Under the pieces are notes generated by a model that was not told the DNA's origin, ran no database searches, and saw only the letters and a program-made list of their open reading frames with translations. A stretch of 64,000 nucleotides of DNA, taken from Steinernema hermaphroditum (taxonomy: Eukaryota > Nematoda > Chromadorea > Rhabditida > Steinernematidae). A program made the translations under genes and the position numbers. The DNA lies in contig CM059622.1 in assembly GCA_030435675.1 (NCBI GenBank), forward strand, positions 15,438,001 through 15,502,000. Reading direction: 5' to 3'. Positions 1 through 11,171 of this stretch are shown piece by piece. Position 1 is the stretch's first letter. Every line of letters starts with the position of its first letter.

Positions 1-44
1 AAAATTAATCGTTTCAGTATTCATGTCCATCGTGATTCACATAC

Positions 45-2265
45 ATCAGCGCACGCCCAAGCGAGAATCAACGAAGTAGCTTCTTGGACGCGGATCTGGA
101 TGTTGAAGCCCGTTTCCCATTCACTTTCGAAGAGCTGATGTTCTACGCTTTGGCGCCGCACTTCGTCCATTCCTTGCATCATGGCAAGGAAGTCCACAAA
201 CAGGGTAACTCCAGAGACGAACCCTTTGCGAAGTGCATCGGTCCATTCGTTCTTTTTCGGCACGCATGTGAGAAGATATTCGGCGTCTTTGAGAATAAAC
301 AGTGCTCGTTTCAGTACAGCAGGGAATCCAAAGCTGGTGAAGTCGAGATGTTGAATATCAGGGTTGAACTGTGACACTGAAACGAAAGAGGGCAATAGCG
401 AATTTTTGATGAAATGTGATGAAATGCACCTTTCACGTAGCCTCTACAGTGCTCGATGAGAACTTCAAACACCGTCTTGAGCGCGTCGTCAACAGAGATG
501 AGTTCACGAGCAACAGTAGTCACCGTGAAGAACTGCACGGTCATGGCAACTATGGACACCCCGTGGTCATGATCGTCATCTATGTAATCGTTATAGAGTT
601 GTTTGTAAAGCTTGATGAATTGCTTCGAAAACAACTTCTTCTGTTCGATGTCCATGAGAACCGTAGCCATCAGCATCTGGTGAAAGTTGAGGCGAGCGGC
701 TGAAAAGAGAGCTTACTAGTGTGTTTAAACACTTGTGTACCTTTCCACAAACGTCTATCCTTAGTCATCATCTTAACAACTAAGCTGACACGATCCATGT
801 CAGAACTGCTTGACGATTCGGGAGTGTTGCCTCGTGACGATGACGAAGAGGACACAATCGTCAAATCGCTCAACTGTTCACTCTCGGCCATCGCATCTGG
901 GGAGTTGATCAAGACGTAATCCTCGGAGTCATCTCTCTTTTTCCTTCTCTTTTTCCGGCTTTCTTGAGAATTTGGACTTAAAAGAAGTTCGTTTGAATCG
1001 TCGACGACTGTATGGAGCAGAACATTTCCTATGATCTCAGCTAGTGGAGCTAAAGAAGGGATTGTTTACGAGAAGTGCTGTAGACCCTGTGCTTACGGAA
1101 ATTGCTTATTTGACGCGTCAGCCAACTTATCAGTCGTGACGCATACATTTGATGGGCAACAAGGCTGGAGTCGTAAACTTTGACATCCAAAGGGCCTTTC
1201 TTCTGAGTACGGCGATTAGAATCTTTTTGAGTGCGGCGTTGAATATCGTTCTTCACTCTCTCACAGATTTCTTTCGGACCGGCTTTGACTGACGTTCTGC
1301 CTTCACGGTCCACTAGCGTAGCGAGCAACATCGCTGTGTTTGAATTGCAGTGAATCGCGAGCTCGAGCGCTCTGATGACAGCGTCATAAGTGTGAGTTTC
1401 GTCGTTGAACAGAATAGTTTGATATGGGAGTTCATTGTTAGTGACTTTCTTCAAGAAAAGAGGCAGCGCTTCCGTGTCCTCGTGACATAAACATGCAATA
1501 GCATAGCGCAGGACGATGCGGCACACACGTGTCAGTCGATCCTTGAGAATAAATGGCAATTCGGAGTAGAGACGACTGAAAACGGTGACCTTATAGAGCA
1601 AAGTGCGCAATATGACACTTACAGGTTTTCATCGCCTGGTTGAGGTTCTTTAGTATGTAGGAGACATGCGTAATCCTTCTTCCAGGCTTCCTCGTCACCA
1701 CAGTCGCAATATCCACCGCCTTGTGACGTAAACATCTTGTATTTATGTCTAATATGAGGAGATTTGCGGAAACACTTGTCACAGAGCACGCAAGTGTTGT
1801 CGGACGCGCATTCCCTAAAAACACATCGATGAAAACTGAGCTTGACCGGAGTAACTGACTTGCACGAGTATGTGGCTTCTCCTTTCTTGAATACATGTCC
1901 GCATAACTGACCCGGACGTCGACCCGCAGTATCCAAACCGGCGATTTTGTTTAATACAGTCAGTGAGACCTGACTGTTTTCTAGTTCTACGTTTTGGCCA
2001 CATAGCATCAACGCAACTGGACGGATTAGACTAGCATCTGTAAAAAAAAGATTGAAAAGGGTGAGTTGATACGGAACTCACTGATTTTATTGTCGTCAAA
2101 TTCGGCTTGAATCTGATCGACGTCACTTTTTGGGGCAAAAATTGATGGACACTCAGTTGACACGTGCTCGTAGAAGCGTTCGGTCGTGAGCAACCAGTCC
2201 TCATTGTTGACCGGCTGGGTAAACTTATCAATCATTAGGTCACTTCCAGCTTGGTACGTTTTATC
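45..2265 (-). CDS. ubr-1: UBR1-type N-recognin E3 ubiquitin ligase, N-terminal part (partial)
   Basis: E3 ligase of the N-degron pathway that binds proteins with destabilising N-termini and marks them for the proteasome. Exons read on the minus strand: 2265-2082, 2037-1860, 1814-1623, 1575-1097, 1049-741, 699-430, 376-45; a GTATGT donor at 44-39 shows the gene runs out of the window. After splicing the 45-nt intron at 1859-1815 the UBR zinc box is clear: [15 protein letters not shown] joined to [14 protein letters not shown], then [23 protein letters not shown] ClpS-like segment ([14 protein letters not shown]) follows in exon 4, and an acidic/serine linker in exon 5. Start is either ATG 2235 or an upstream exon; a TTTTCAG acceptor precedes 2265. 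About 740 residues are present; the RING and C-terminal parts are outside the window. Confidence 0.9.
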
Positions 2266-4890
2266 TGAAAAGAAGGTGTTAAAAGCAATAGAAATAAAAT
2301 CGTCATTGATGACGTCGTCAACACCATCGCGATAAGAGCGCTAAACAGACAAACGTGACAGTACTACAGAGGAGGACGCTCAGCCAACCAAATCGATGAT
2401 AAACTAACTGCTCAGCGGGAGGCGAGGCGGCCCCGGGGCCAACCGCCAGCTGCCGAGGACGCAGCCGGGAGAGCTTTTCGATAGCCGACGCCGCTGCCGG
2501 CGTCGTTGCAGTGGAGAAGCTGCGGCGGTGGCGGTACCTGCGGGGTGGTCGTTGCTCAGTGGCGAGACCACCGACGGCTGCAGCGACGCTTCCCGGCTGC
2601 AAACAAAGCAGCACCCTCGCGGCAGACGGAGCCGAAAATATCTCCGCCACCTATCGCGCTGCGCAACGCGTCTTCTCCACACTTATCGCGACCATCTTAA
2701 TCCTTGGCTGCTTCTGCTCTATCGATTTGCAACTTTCGGAAGGTCAAGAAAATTCCCAGATAGAGGTTCCCTTCCAGAGAATCTCCTCGAGTGGTCCACG
2801 ACGGCGCATACAACCGATCCCACCTAGAAAATGCCTACAAATAAAGCCTGCAGAATATTTAGCAGACTTAAGGAACAGTCTCGCCGACGCAATAAAGTGC
2901 TCCGCAAATGCAAACTGAGACAGTTACTCCGGGGATAGACACAATAGTGCAAATCTCGTACATTCCATTAGCCGCTGTAGAGAAATAAGCACAACATTGC
3001 CGATCCATTAGGGCATCTATCGATTTTCGATCGTCAACAGTGTGCAGAGTAAAGTTTAAAAGTGAACGATACGGCTTGACGAAGTGCCGAAAACACGAAG
3101 GATCTTCTATTTTTCGTGTTTACAGTTAACAAAACAAATCGATCACTTTCCAAAGCAAATACAGTCCTGTAAAAGAAGAATCACTTAAAGAGACGGCTTC
3201 AATAACACACACACGCAGTAAGAAGAACTAGGGAATGAGCCACCAACGTAGAGAAAAGCAGTAGATCACGGCGCCGTCTAACAAAGCGGAAAAAAATCAC
3301 AACTGCTTCTGTTCGCAAACAGCTGACATATGGAGAAGAGACTAGCAAAATATAGCGGAGTCATAAAGACGTTTTGAAATGATCTTCTTCACAGCAGATA
3401 TTCAATAAAGTGCAGAGAAGATAAGACACATTCTGATAAGACAAAACAGTCGCTACTCGTTGAGAGCTTCTTAAAGGATGAAACTCGGCGTAATTGGCTG
3501 CCGTCTATTCAAGAAAAAAGTGCGATTTGAAGAAGCTAATCCGCGACCAATACCGTAGTCTAATAGAAGGTAATCTGTAGAATGATCCTATGTCAAATAC
3601 GGAATCGAAAGCGGAGGAGAGTCCTCTGTAGGGATTTGGTTTCACAAAGAGGGTTGCAAATCTACAGTAGGATAAAAGCTTCTTTGACATGAAATGAAAC
3701 GAGAGGCAAACCTAACAATATCCGACTGGAGGAAACGGATGGCAATTCCAGATGTAGCGCTCGTGCATTTAGCTCCGAAATCATCTTGTGAAGCCGTTTT
3801 CACCAAATTCAACTATCCACCACAAGCATCCCAGAAACAAAGCCAGATTTGTACGAAACGACTATCAACAATAATGCCAGATATAGTGCCTAGAGTGTGA
3901 ACATGCAGAAAGTTCACACAAAAGCACAGTTTTATAAAATAGCGAAAGAATGAAAGCTGAAATGACCCTTTTGCTACCATCAACAATAGATTTGAACAAG
4001 AAGTTCATGCTAAAACTGCACATTGCAAATCCGAGCTCTTCGCGCAGGCCTACACACTTTGGAAAATTGCATCAACCTTGCGCGAAGTTCAATTCAAGTT
4101 CAATTCAATGAAAACGACGAAGAGTTCACGGTACACTTCGTGCACATACAAATACAGTGTATCTCGCAACGAAATTCCGTTGAAATCAGCGTTCCCCGCC
4201 TCGTCTTCTGATTCTGAACGTCGGAGCCGTCTTCCACCGGGGCGACGTTCGCTCCGGCTGTCCATCTCCAGCAGCACCAGCAGCGGCGACAGCGAAGGCG
4301 GTCGCGCCGCACGCGACACAATCAATTGGCGACGTTTTCGCGCAACGCGTCGTCACGAAGCGGAACAGCGAACGATCGATCCTAATTCACGAAAGCTCGT
4401 CGTCTGGTCAGTAACCCGGATGGCTGTCGCTATGGGCTCAACACACTGAATTTTGGGGGAGGGCGTTCGATGGCAACAGCTGTTCGACGTTCCTAACTGA
4501 TATCGGCTGATCAGGGCACGTGATTACTAATGTAACATTGGATTAGTAATCGTTGGGGTTGTGAAAGGTAATTGCGAACTTGCGCCGATTCCGAAATGAA
4601 TGAACTCTTTGGACGGTCAAACATCTAGAGAAAAGGCGATTCTTGAGGGTATCTGAAGGCGAAGATGTGAAGAGCACTGTCTATGAGGGCATTGAGACAT
4701 TTAGACAATGAAAAAGTACACAATATTAGACAAGACAGCTAAGTTCAACGAAAATGAGACATCGAGGACGGTTAAAAACAGCCAGGAGGTCATTTCGCCG
4801 GTAAATCGTCGTCGAGAGTGGTTGACCGCCGCACTGATATTGACCACTACGACTACGACTCTACTGATAAAGTACTGAACTGACCTTCGG
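2266..4890. other. Intergenic stretch, no supported gene
   Basis: 2.6 kb between the divergent ubr-1 and kelch genes. 2400-2700 is GC-rich and open in several frames on both strands (for example 2511-2918 plus and 2650-2318 minus), but no family, splice structure or codon bias singles one out. 4200-4330 is another GC-rich, Ser/Arg-coding patch. The remainder is AT-rich and shows nothing recognisable. Promoters of both flanking genes probably lie here. Confidence 0.5.
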
Positions 4891-6878
4891 ATGCCTTCAA
4901 CTCTCGTGGATCATGCACGCATTGAAGTAGGTGCAATCACCTGTTGCTACCGTAATCTATTTGTTTAGAAATCGTGTCGCAGGAGATTGCAAGGGCCCTC
5001 GAAGTTGCGATGGAAGTTCCGGGAAGCGGACGCTGTAATTATCACCAGCGATGGATCCAGAGTAGGATGCTGTAAGGAATGGATTTATGCATTAACTTTA
5101 TCCACTTCAGGTTGGCATTAGTCGACGGAAGCTCGCTTCCTACTCGCCATTCTTCAACGCAGCTTTCTTTGCGGGTTTCGAGGAGGCCCGTAAGTGGGTA
5201 GTTCGGCTTCCTACTATCCGTTACGAACGGCTTTATGAGGCTCTTTACCTTATGGAGAAGTTAGATAGCGGTGATGACTTCACTTTTGATATAAGTCTTC
5301 GAAAGGCACTCCAGGTGGGTATTACTAATATCTTTTCTTATCATCATGTTCCTAGTGCAGATATTTGAAACGGCAAATTTCTTAACCCTGGACAATGTTA
5401 CCGAGTGGCTGGCGAAACGAATAACCGAATTGATGGTGCCGGAAGAGCTGGTTAATGTCTACCGGCAGGTGCTATATCAGTGCCCGAAACTGTCGAATCG
5501 TCTACACACCCTCATTGTCCAAAACTGTGACAAGCTACACGCGAATAAGACAATTATGGAGTTTGCAGAGAATGAGATGATCGATTTGCTAGAACATCCA
5601 AGGCTGAACTTGACTCCCTCTCAGGAAAAGATTATGGTGGATGAGTTCATAGCGGTACGAGGGTATCGTTGATGTAGTAGTTAATGGTTTGTTCAATTTT
5701 CAGCATAGAGAAGAGCGCGATAATTTGGCGCTCAAGGCGATGCGTACTGAAATGGTGAAACGCAACGATGACTGGGGCTACCTTGGAAGGCCGCGCACAC
5801 CGAACAAAGTTCTTGTCACTTTCGGTGAGTTTTCATCATCATATTTTAGTAATATATTTGTGGTCTTTTGCAGGGGGCTGGTCAGTTGCGGGTCCTTCAA
5901 ACGCCGTCGACGTTTATGACACCCGCGCCAACAAATGGACATTACCGGACTCGCGTCTGTTTGAAGCTCCGAAAGCCTACCACGCTACTGTACGCGTGGG
6001 TCGTTCTTTCTACACCATTGGTGGCTTCAATGGCGTTGATTACTATTCGACTGTACGCCGCTTCAACTTCGATTCGATGGCCTGGACAGACGTTGCCGGA
6101 ATGACCGAAACGCGCTGCTACGTGAACGCATGTGTCTTCGACAATCACTGTCGTATTCTCGCCTCTGGAGGCCATAACGGTCATGCGCGCCTGAAAACTG
6201 CGGAGATCTACAATATCCAGAAGAACGAATGGTCGCCGATAGCCGACATGACGATCATACGGAGTGATGCGCATGTCGTGAATATCAACGAGAAGGTCAT
6301 TGTCGTTGGTGGGTTTGATGGAGGCACGTGCCACAAGACTTATGAGTACTACGACGATCATAAGAATCAGTGGGTTCGGTATAGCAGTCAAATGCACAAC
6401 TCGCGTAGCGGTGTCAGTGCAGTCGCCATCAATGGCGTTATTTTTGTCACTGGTGGATTCAACGGACATCGAAGGCTCAATACATCGGAGTTTGTTGACC
6501 CGCGTGAAGGCATATGGCACTCCGCTAGATCGATGAGCTTGGGTCGGTATGTTTTGTATTATTCGGTGCATAGTGGAATACGGTATTCTTTCTAGATCGA
6601 ACTTTGCGATGGCGGAAATGGATGGCCGCATATACGTCTCTGGTGGCTTCGACGGTGGTGCGACGTCTGATGCCTGTGAGGTTTACGACTTTCGCCGCGA
6701 CGCCTGGTCTCCGCTTCCGAAACTCAACGTCCGGCGGTCAGCAGGGTTCTCCGCGGTCGTAGAATATGACGACATCATCGATGCGCTAACCCACCCTTCG
6801 GAGCAATACAAACCGGCTACGGTCCTCGGCAATCGCCAGACGATGCAACAATTCGGTCTTATGCATGGAGCGACATAG
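4891..6878 (+). CDS. BTB-BACK-kelch (KLHL-type) Cullin-3 substrate adaptor
   Basis: Predicted adaptor of a Cullin-3 ubiquitin ligase: BTB binds Cul3, kelch propeller binds the substrate. Seven exons fit with phases kept: 4891-4926, 4969-5061, 5111-5314, 5361-5654, 5704-5824, 5874-6546, 6596-6878, giving 567 aa. The BTB fold is split by the second intron (DAVIITSDGSR joined to VGISRRKLASYSPFFNAAF), followed by a BACK region (IFETANFLTLDNVTEW...) and about six kelch repeats with the double-glycine signature (TIGGFNGVDYYS, ASGGHNGHARL, VVGGFDGGTCHK, VTGGFNGHRRL, VSGGFDGGATSD) each followed by the W/Y positions. All introns are 41-54 nt. An AATAAA lies about 12 bases after the stop. The N-terminal exon (12 codons) is the least certain part. 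Which worm kelch gene it matches cannot be told from sequence alone. Confidence 0.87.
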
Positions 6879-7067
6879 AGTCTCAGATGCTAATAAAGTA
6901 TCTCTTCCTGGTGCTAGTGTTTTAAGTTGTTGGGCAGCGCTGGGCGACCGATTTACCCGAAGGCTGAAATCCGGGAATAAACATGTGTAGAGCATACCAC
7001 GTAAACTAGAATAAAAACCATTCAAGTCACCGCTGGAACTTCATTTCATCCTCCAAGAGATTCACAT

Positions 7068-7692
7068 TCAAATACCACACAACACAGATTCACAAACATT
7101 AATTCTCTCTTCCATTTCTTCAATAATCTTAATAGCCTCCTTCGCTTCTTGCGCTTCGATCTTCATTCGCGCTCGTTCATTCTCGATCGCTTGGTACGCG
7201 TTAGTCAGTTTCTCCTTCAAAAGGCGGTTGCGATCGCCCTTAATCTTCTTCGTATCACGCTCATCCAACATGTCAAAAATTGTTTTCTAAATAAAGCCTT
7301 TGTGGTAAATAGTACATTAGTGGCGATCATGCCTTGCTCTGATCTTGCTTCTTCAGGTTTTGAATAATACTGTGAGCCTTTTTTAAAGCCGGATGCAGTT
7401 CACTTGCAGTACGTTCATTAGGTTTACGGTCAACGCCACTGAAAACACCATTTGACAGAAGTGCTGACAAAAGCGGAGCTTACCGACACATCTGTCCAGC
7501 TTCGGAATTTACATAGTTTCGCATCTGGAAAATGTACTGGTCCACCTGTCTCATCATTTCTTGCTTCCGCTGCTTTTCCAGCTTCCAACTCGCCAGGACA
7601 TCGTCGATTGGCAGGAGCTGAAATAAGTCGTTTAGCTTTAGCAAAAGATCACCAAAACTTACCTCCTCTCCTGTTGATTTTTCACACGACAT
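7068..7692 (-). CDS. Small coiled-coil protein of unknown function
   Basis: Four exons on the minus strand, 7692-7663, 7617-7484, 7438-7333 and 7286-7068, give a 162-aa protein with consistent phase. It begins MSCEKSTGEELLPIDDVLASW and is Glu/Lys-rich; the last exon (DRNRLLKEKLTNAYQAIENERARMK and onward) has a heptad-like helical pattern typical of a coiled coil. A TTTCAG acceptor 10 bases before the ATG could be a trans-splice site. The third intron (7332-7287) appears to start with GC rather than GT. A conserved-looking stretch upstream (7951 down to about 7830, CQRHAVDCSLEPQLISEIL) could be an extra 5' exon but I could not join it cleanly. No family recognised. Confidence 0.6.
7287..7332 (-). 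other. Probable GC-AG intron
   Basis: The only junction that keeps the reading frame between 7438-7333 and 7286-7068 uses donor AAG|GCATGA and acceptor TTTAG|AAAAC; no GT occurs at a workable position. GC-AG introns are a known minority class in nematodes. Confidence 0.5.
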
Positions 7693-8500
7693 GCTGTAGA
7701 TCTGAAACATTCAGTTTATGAACGCGCGCATCGAGAAATTAACGAAAAGACACAATGAAAACTCCCAAGCAGTCAAAAGTGACAGCGGCGGCAGAGTTCT
7801 GGAAGAGGCGCCTAATGTCCAACAAAGAAACAACAAAACAGAAACTTCGACCAATCCATAAATCGAGAATCTCAGAAATCAGCTGTGGCTCGAGCGAACA
7901 GTCGACCGCGTGTCGCTGACACATCAATTTCAATTTGTCTCTTTCCCGCATTATTTGCTCACAATTTGATACACTTTTTAGTGCTGAGAAAAATAATTGT
8001 ATAATTCGTCGAAATATTTAAAGAAACTGGTTTCGTCTGGCTTGCGCTAGTACGAAATCAGCAGCGCTCCACAATTTGCAAATGATCTACGTACAATTCA
8101 TTCAAATCTTAATCACTCCCCGTTGTATCATAATGCGATGATCGCTACGAGACCGAATTAGACAGTCTTTGTTTGAAAAGCACCTAGTGTCTAGATTTTG
8201 CACAAAAGAGAACTCATTCGTTTACGCCGAATCGTTTCAAGATCAGTTGAAAGCCAGAGACATGATGCATACGATCAGCAAGTCGCCAAAATTCAAGAAG
8301 CGAAGAAGCTACTTCAGTGCTTTTATGCCCATAAGATAGCTAAACATAACATGACGTTTCTACCCCACACGTTGATTTCTACCCCCCACTTCATCCGGAA
8401 CGTAAATATAAATTTATCAGTTTGAAACATGATTGAGCAAATTACCAAATGTCGCAGAAAGGCGATAACAACGGATACTTCTTCAAACGAGTCTTCGTGC

Positions 8501-8976
8501 TTAGCGAGCACAGAACATGCAGCGAAGGAGGTTGATAACAATACCGGCGATGGTGAGGACGAGCAGCAGGATGAATGTGGCGACAACCCAGTCCTGCAGA
8601 CGGAAGCAGCAGTCGTTCGGCAAGATGTCGGTGTTGTGTTTCAGCTGGCTGCAGCAGGTATGGTAGAAGAGGAAGTTGTGTTCAGGGCATCGCGGGCCGA
8701 CGAACGGAAGCGGGCATCCCATAGAGCTGCTTCTGAAAGCAAAAAGATTGATTAGATCACGTGGTGTATTAGTGGAAAGGGCTCAAAATCGAAACGAATT
8801 CCACCAAGAACGAAATTTCGATTGACTTAAAATAGTAAATCCAGCGTTCGCAGAGAAACTTACTTGATAGTGAAAATCTCCAGCTGGTTGACCTTGTCGA
8901 AAAGCGATTCGGCGGCTACTGGAGCAGCAGCCAGGGTCACAACGGCAATCAACGCGACGACGACGGCGGAACGCAT
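8501..8976 (-). CDS. Small secreted/type I TM cysteine-rich protein
   Basis: Two exons (8976-8864 and 8732-8501) give 114 aa. An N-terminal signal peptide (MRSAVVVALIAVVTLAAAPVAA) is followed by a short ectodomain with C-P-E-H-N-F-L-F-Y-H-T-C-C and a CCFRLQDW junction, a single membrane span (residues about 85-107, WVVATFILLLVLTIAGIVI) and a very short tail ending LLRCMFCAR. The ...F.FY..C...C...Q(D/P)W-TM-CxxC layout resembles the three small TM proteins at 27.4-31.5 kb, so it is probably a diverged member of the same family, though the intron position differs. Function unknown; likely at cell surface or secretory membranes. Confidence 0.7.
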
Positions 8977-11171
8977 CGTTCGATCTGAAAAAGAGTTTGT
9001 GTATAAGGCCGAGAGATCAGTCGAAGGGTTGCCCTGATCGCAATCTCATTAGTCACCATCAGCGAGGCGCGAGAGCCGTCGATGAACGCACAGCTGCACG
9101 TTACAGCTTCTCGCCCTAATGCAACAACGCAAACACGAAAAAAAAGAGAAATTATCACTCAAAAGAAGCCGACTGGCCAATGCAAATGCTGGTCGATAAG
9201 ACGTGGTCGTGCGGGTCGGCAAGAAGTCGCGCATAAATAACGCGGAGAGGGCGCGCCAGAACCGGGCCGATCCACGAATGGCGAGCGGCAAAGTGCGATG
9301 GCCGCGGCAGGATGAGAGCAGCGAGGGGAAGAGGGCAGCAGGATAAGGAGGCGATGATGTACATGTGACTCGAAAAAGGGAAAAGTGAGGTGATGCGCGC
9401 GACTGAGACGTGCAGACGTTTAGACAACAGCAGTTGAATGTGCAAGGCTACTGAAGAGTGGTATCGTAGGCCGCATTTATGGGAGACATAAACAGAAGCG
9501 ATGAACGAAATCGCACGAACGAACAGAATTTCAAAACAGACGCGGGAGACACAGGTCTGCCTATTGTCTACGCGAGAGCGACGGAAAAGGGCCTCACATA
9601 GATGGCAAAATCGACTAAACTCAATTATAGACGGAAGATTTCGCGACTACGAGGAGACGTTTATCGTAATATTACACAGAGACGATCTAAAACATTTCAA
9701 CGTCTCCCTACAACGAGAAAAGAAAGCGCGGACTAGAAATGTCGCTTCAGGACCACCTTATCCAAACAATATCCCGACCAACAGAGCCAGGTTCGACCGT
9801 CCTGCAGGTTCGCTCATCTATCAGAGTGATCTATTGTCTCTAACATCCGCCCGAGATATTACACAGACGGGCCGGACTGCCATGAGTGTGAATTTCGATG
9901 ACAGTGTTGTTAACAGTCATAGGACTGTAATCGATGAATGTTGTTCTGGCGATCTAGTCGCACTTAACTTCTATTCACTTATGAATCATTTCCAATGCAC
10001 AGGGAAAACTCAGAACGGCAAACTAATCTCATCTTTATGAAAACGAAAGTGCTGCTTTAAAGGATCAGCCTGGACGTACGTATATCATTGGAGACGAACG
10101 ACCTGGATCCTATTGGGTTACTGCTCCCCTGAATGGATCGCGGTCGCAGCTAGCCCCCTTGAAGGCTCCTTGTAGACTCTCCGCAAATGTGCTACATGAC
10201 TGTATTCCAGGGAATTCATAATTCAAGGCTACTGTGACTCTCTTTTGGCTTTCTCCGATCTGAGCCGTGATCGTCGACTACCTTTACGTTGGCCGTATTA
10301 GGGAGAGGAGAATATTGAAGATCGAGGACGAGGCCTTCTATCTCTAAAAGGACTTACATAGTCCGGGATTTCACGTTTTCTGAAAGCTATTCCTCGGACT
10401 AATAGTCTCGATATAAAGGAACCCCATTCCCTTCAACGACATTCGAATTCTATCAAATTTTATGACTTAAGCGCGCAAAATTTCCATCTGTAAGACGTTC
10501 AATTAATCATCGAATAGTCGAAATGAATTATTTCAATCACGCACTTCTTGGAAATCTCATCAGTTTTCGATTTAAAAAATACCCTTTCTCATCACGTTCT
10601 ATGTTATGGAATCTGGATTTTAGAAACGGCTGCCTCATGTTGAGCATCCTTTGCCAGAATCATTTTTTGTATCATCTTGGACCAAAAGCCCTAAAGAAGT
10701 GATAACAAGATTGGTAGTGCTCAGCTGAAATGATAAAGGGTCCTCACTTAACTTTGTAATAATTTGGTCGCGATATCGTTCTCATGATTCGTTTTCGGAA
10801 TTCCGATCCTTCGATATGTTCTATTAATCTTCGCATAGTCGAAATGAATTATTAGAATGGTTCACTTGTCGGAAGTGTGATCCATTTCCTTCCGTCTTAA
10901 GCCGTCGATCAAAAACTGCTCTTTCGATTTACGATTTCCCTCGTTACGGAAGTGTTCGCATCCGCTAACCGTCTCGCGCACATTTCACTTTCGCGCGCGC
11001 CGATTGCGGTTATCGTTTCCCGTTCGGATCGGGGGGAGGCGCGCACCGAAGCGTCTCCACAACGTAGACAGCCACGAGCGAGCGCCTAACAGCCTCCGGG
11101 TGCACTCCGGCTCGAGCGTTCGGGTGTTGCGCTTTCCCTTTCGCCGGCGTCGAACCTCTTTGAATTGTGCG
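8977..11171. other. Long intergenic region without recognised gene
   Basis: No ORF here shows a domain, splice structure or codon bias that I would defend; 9501-10040 is open for 179 codons but its translation looks random. Two imperfect direct repeats containing AGTCGAAATGAATTATT occur at about 10505 and 10830. 10980-11160 is GC-rich and likely the promoter/5' UTR of the following membrane-protein gene. Confidence 0.4.

Noticed and set aside
2318..2918. Overlapping long frames on both strands (110, 92 and 135 codons)
   Set aside because: GC-rich, low-complexity Arg/Ala/Pro translations with no family features; open in several frames at once, as expected from composition.
9501..10040. 179-codon plus-strand frame
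   Set aside because: No domain, no codon periodicity apparent, no flanking splice or start context.
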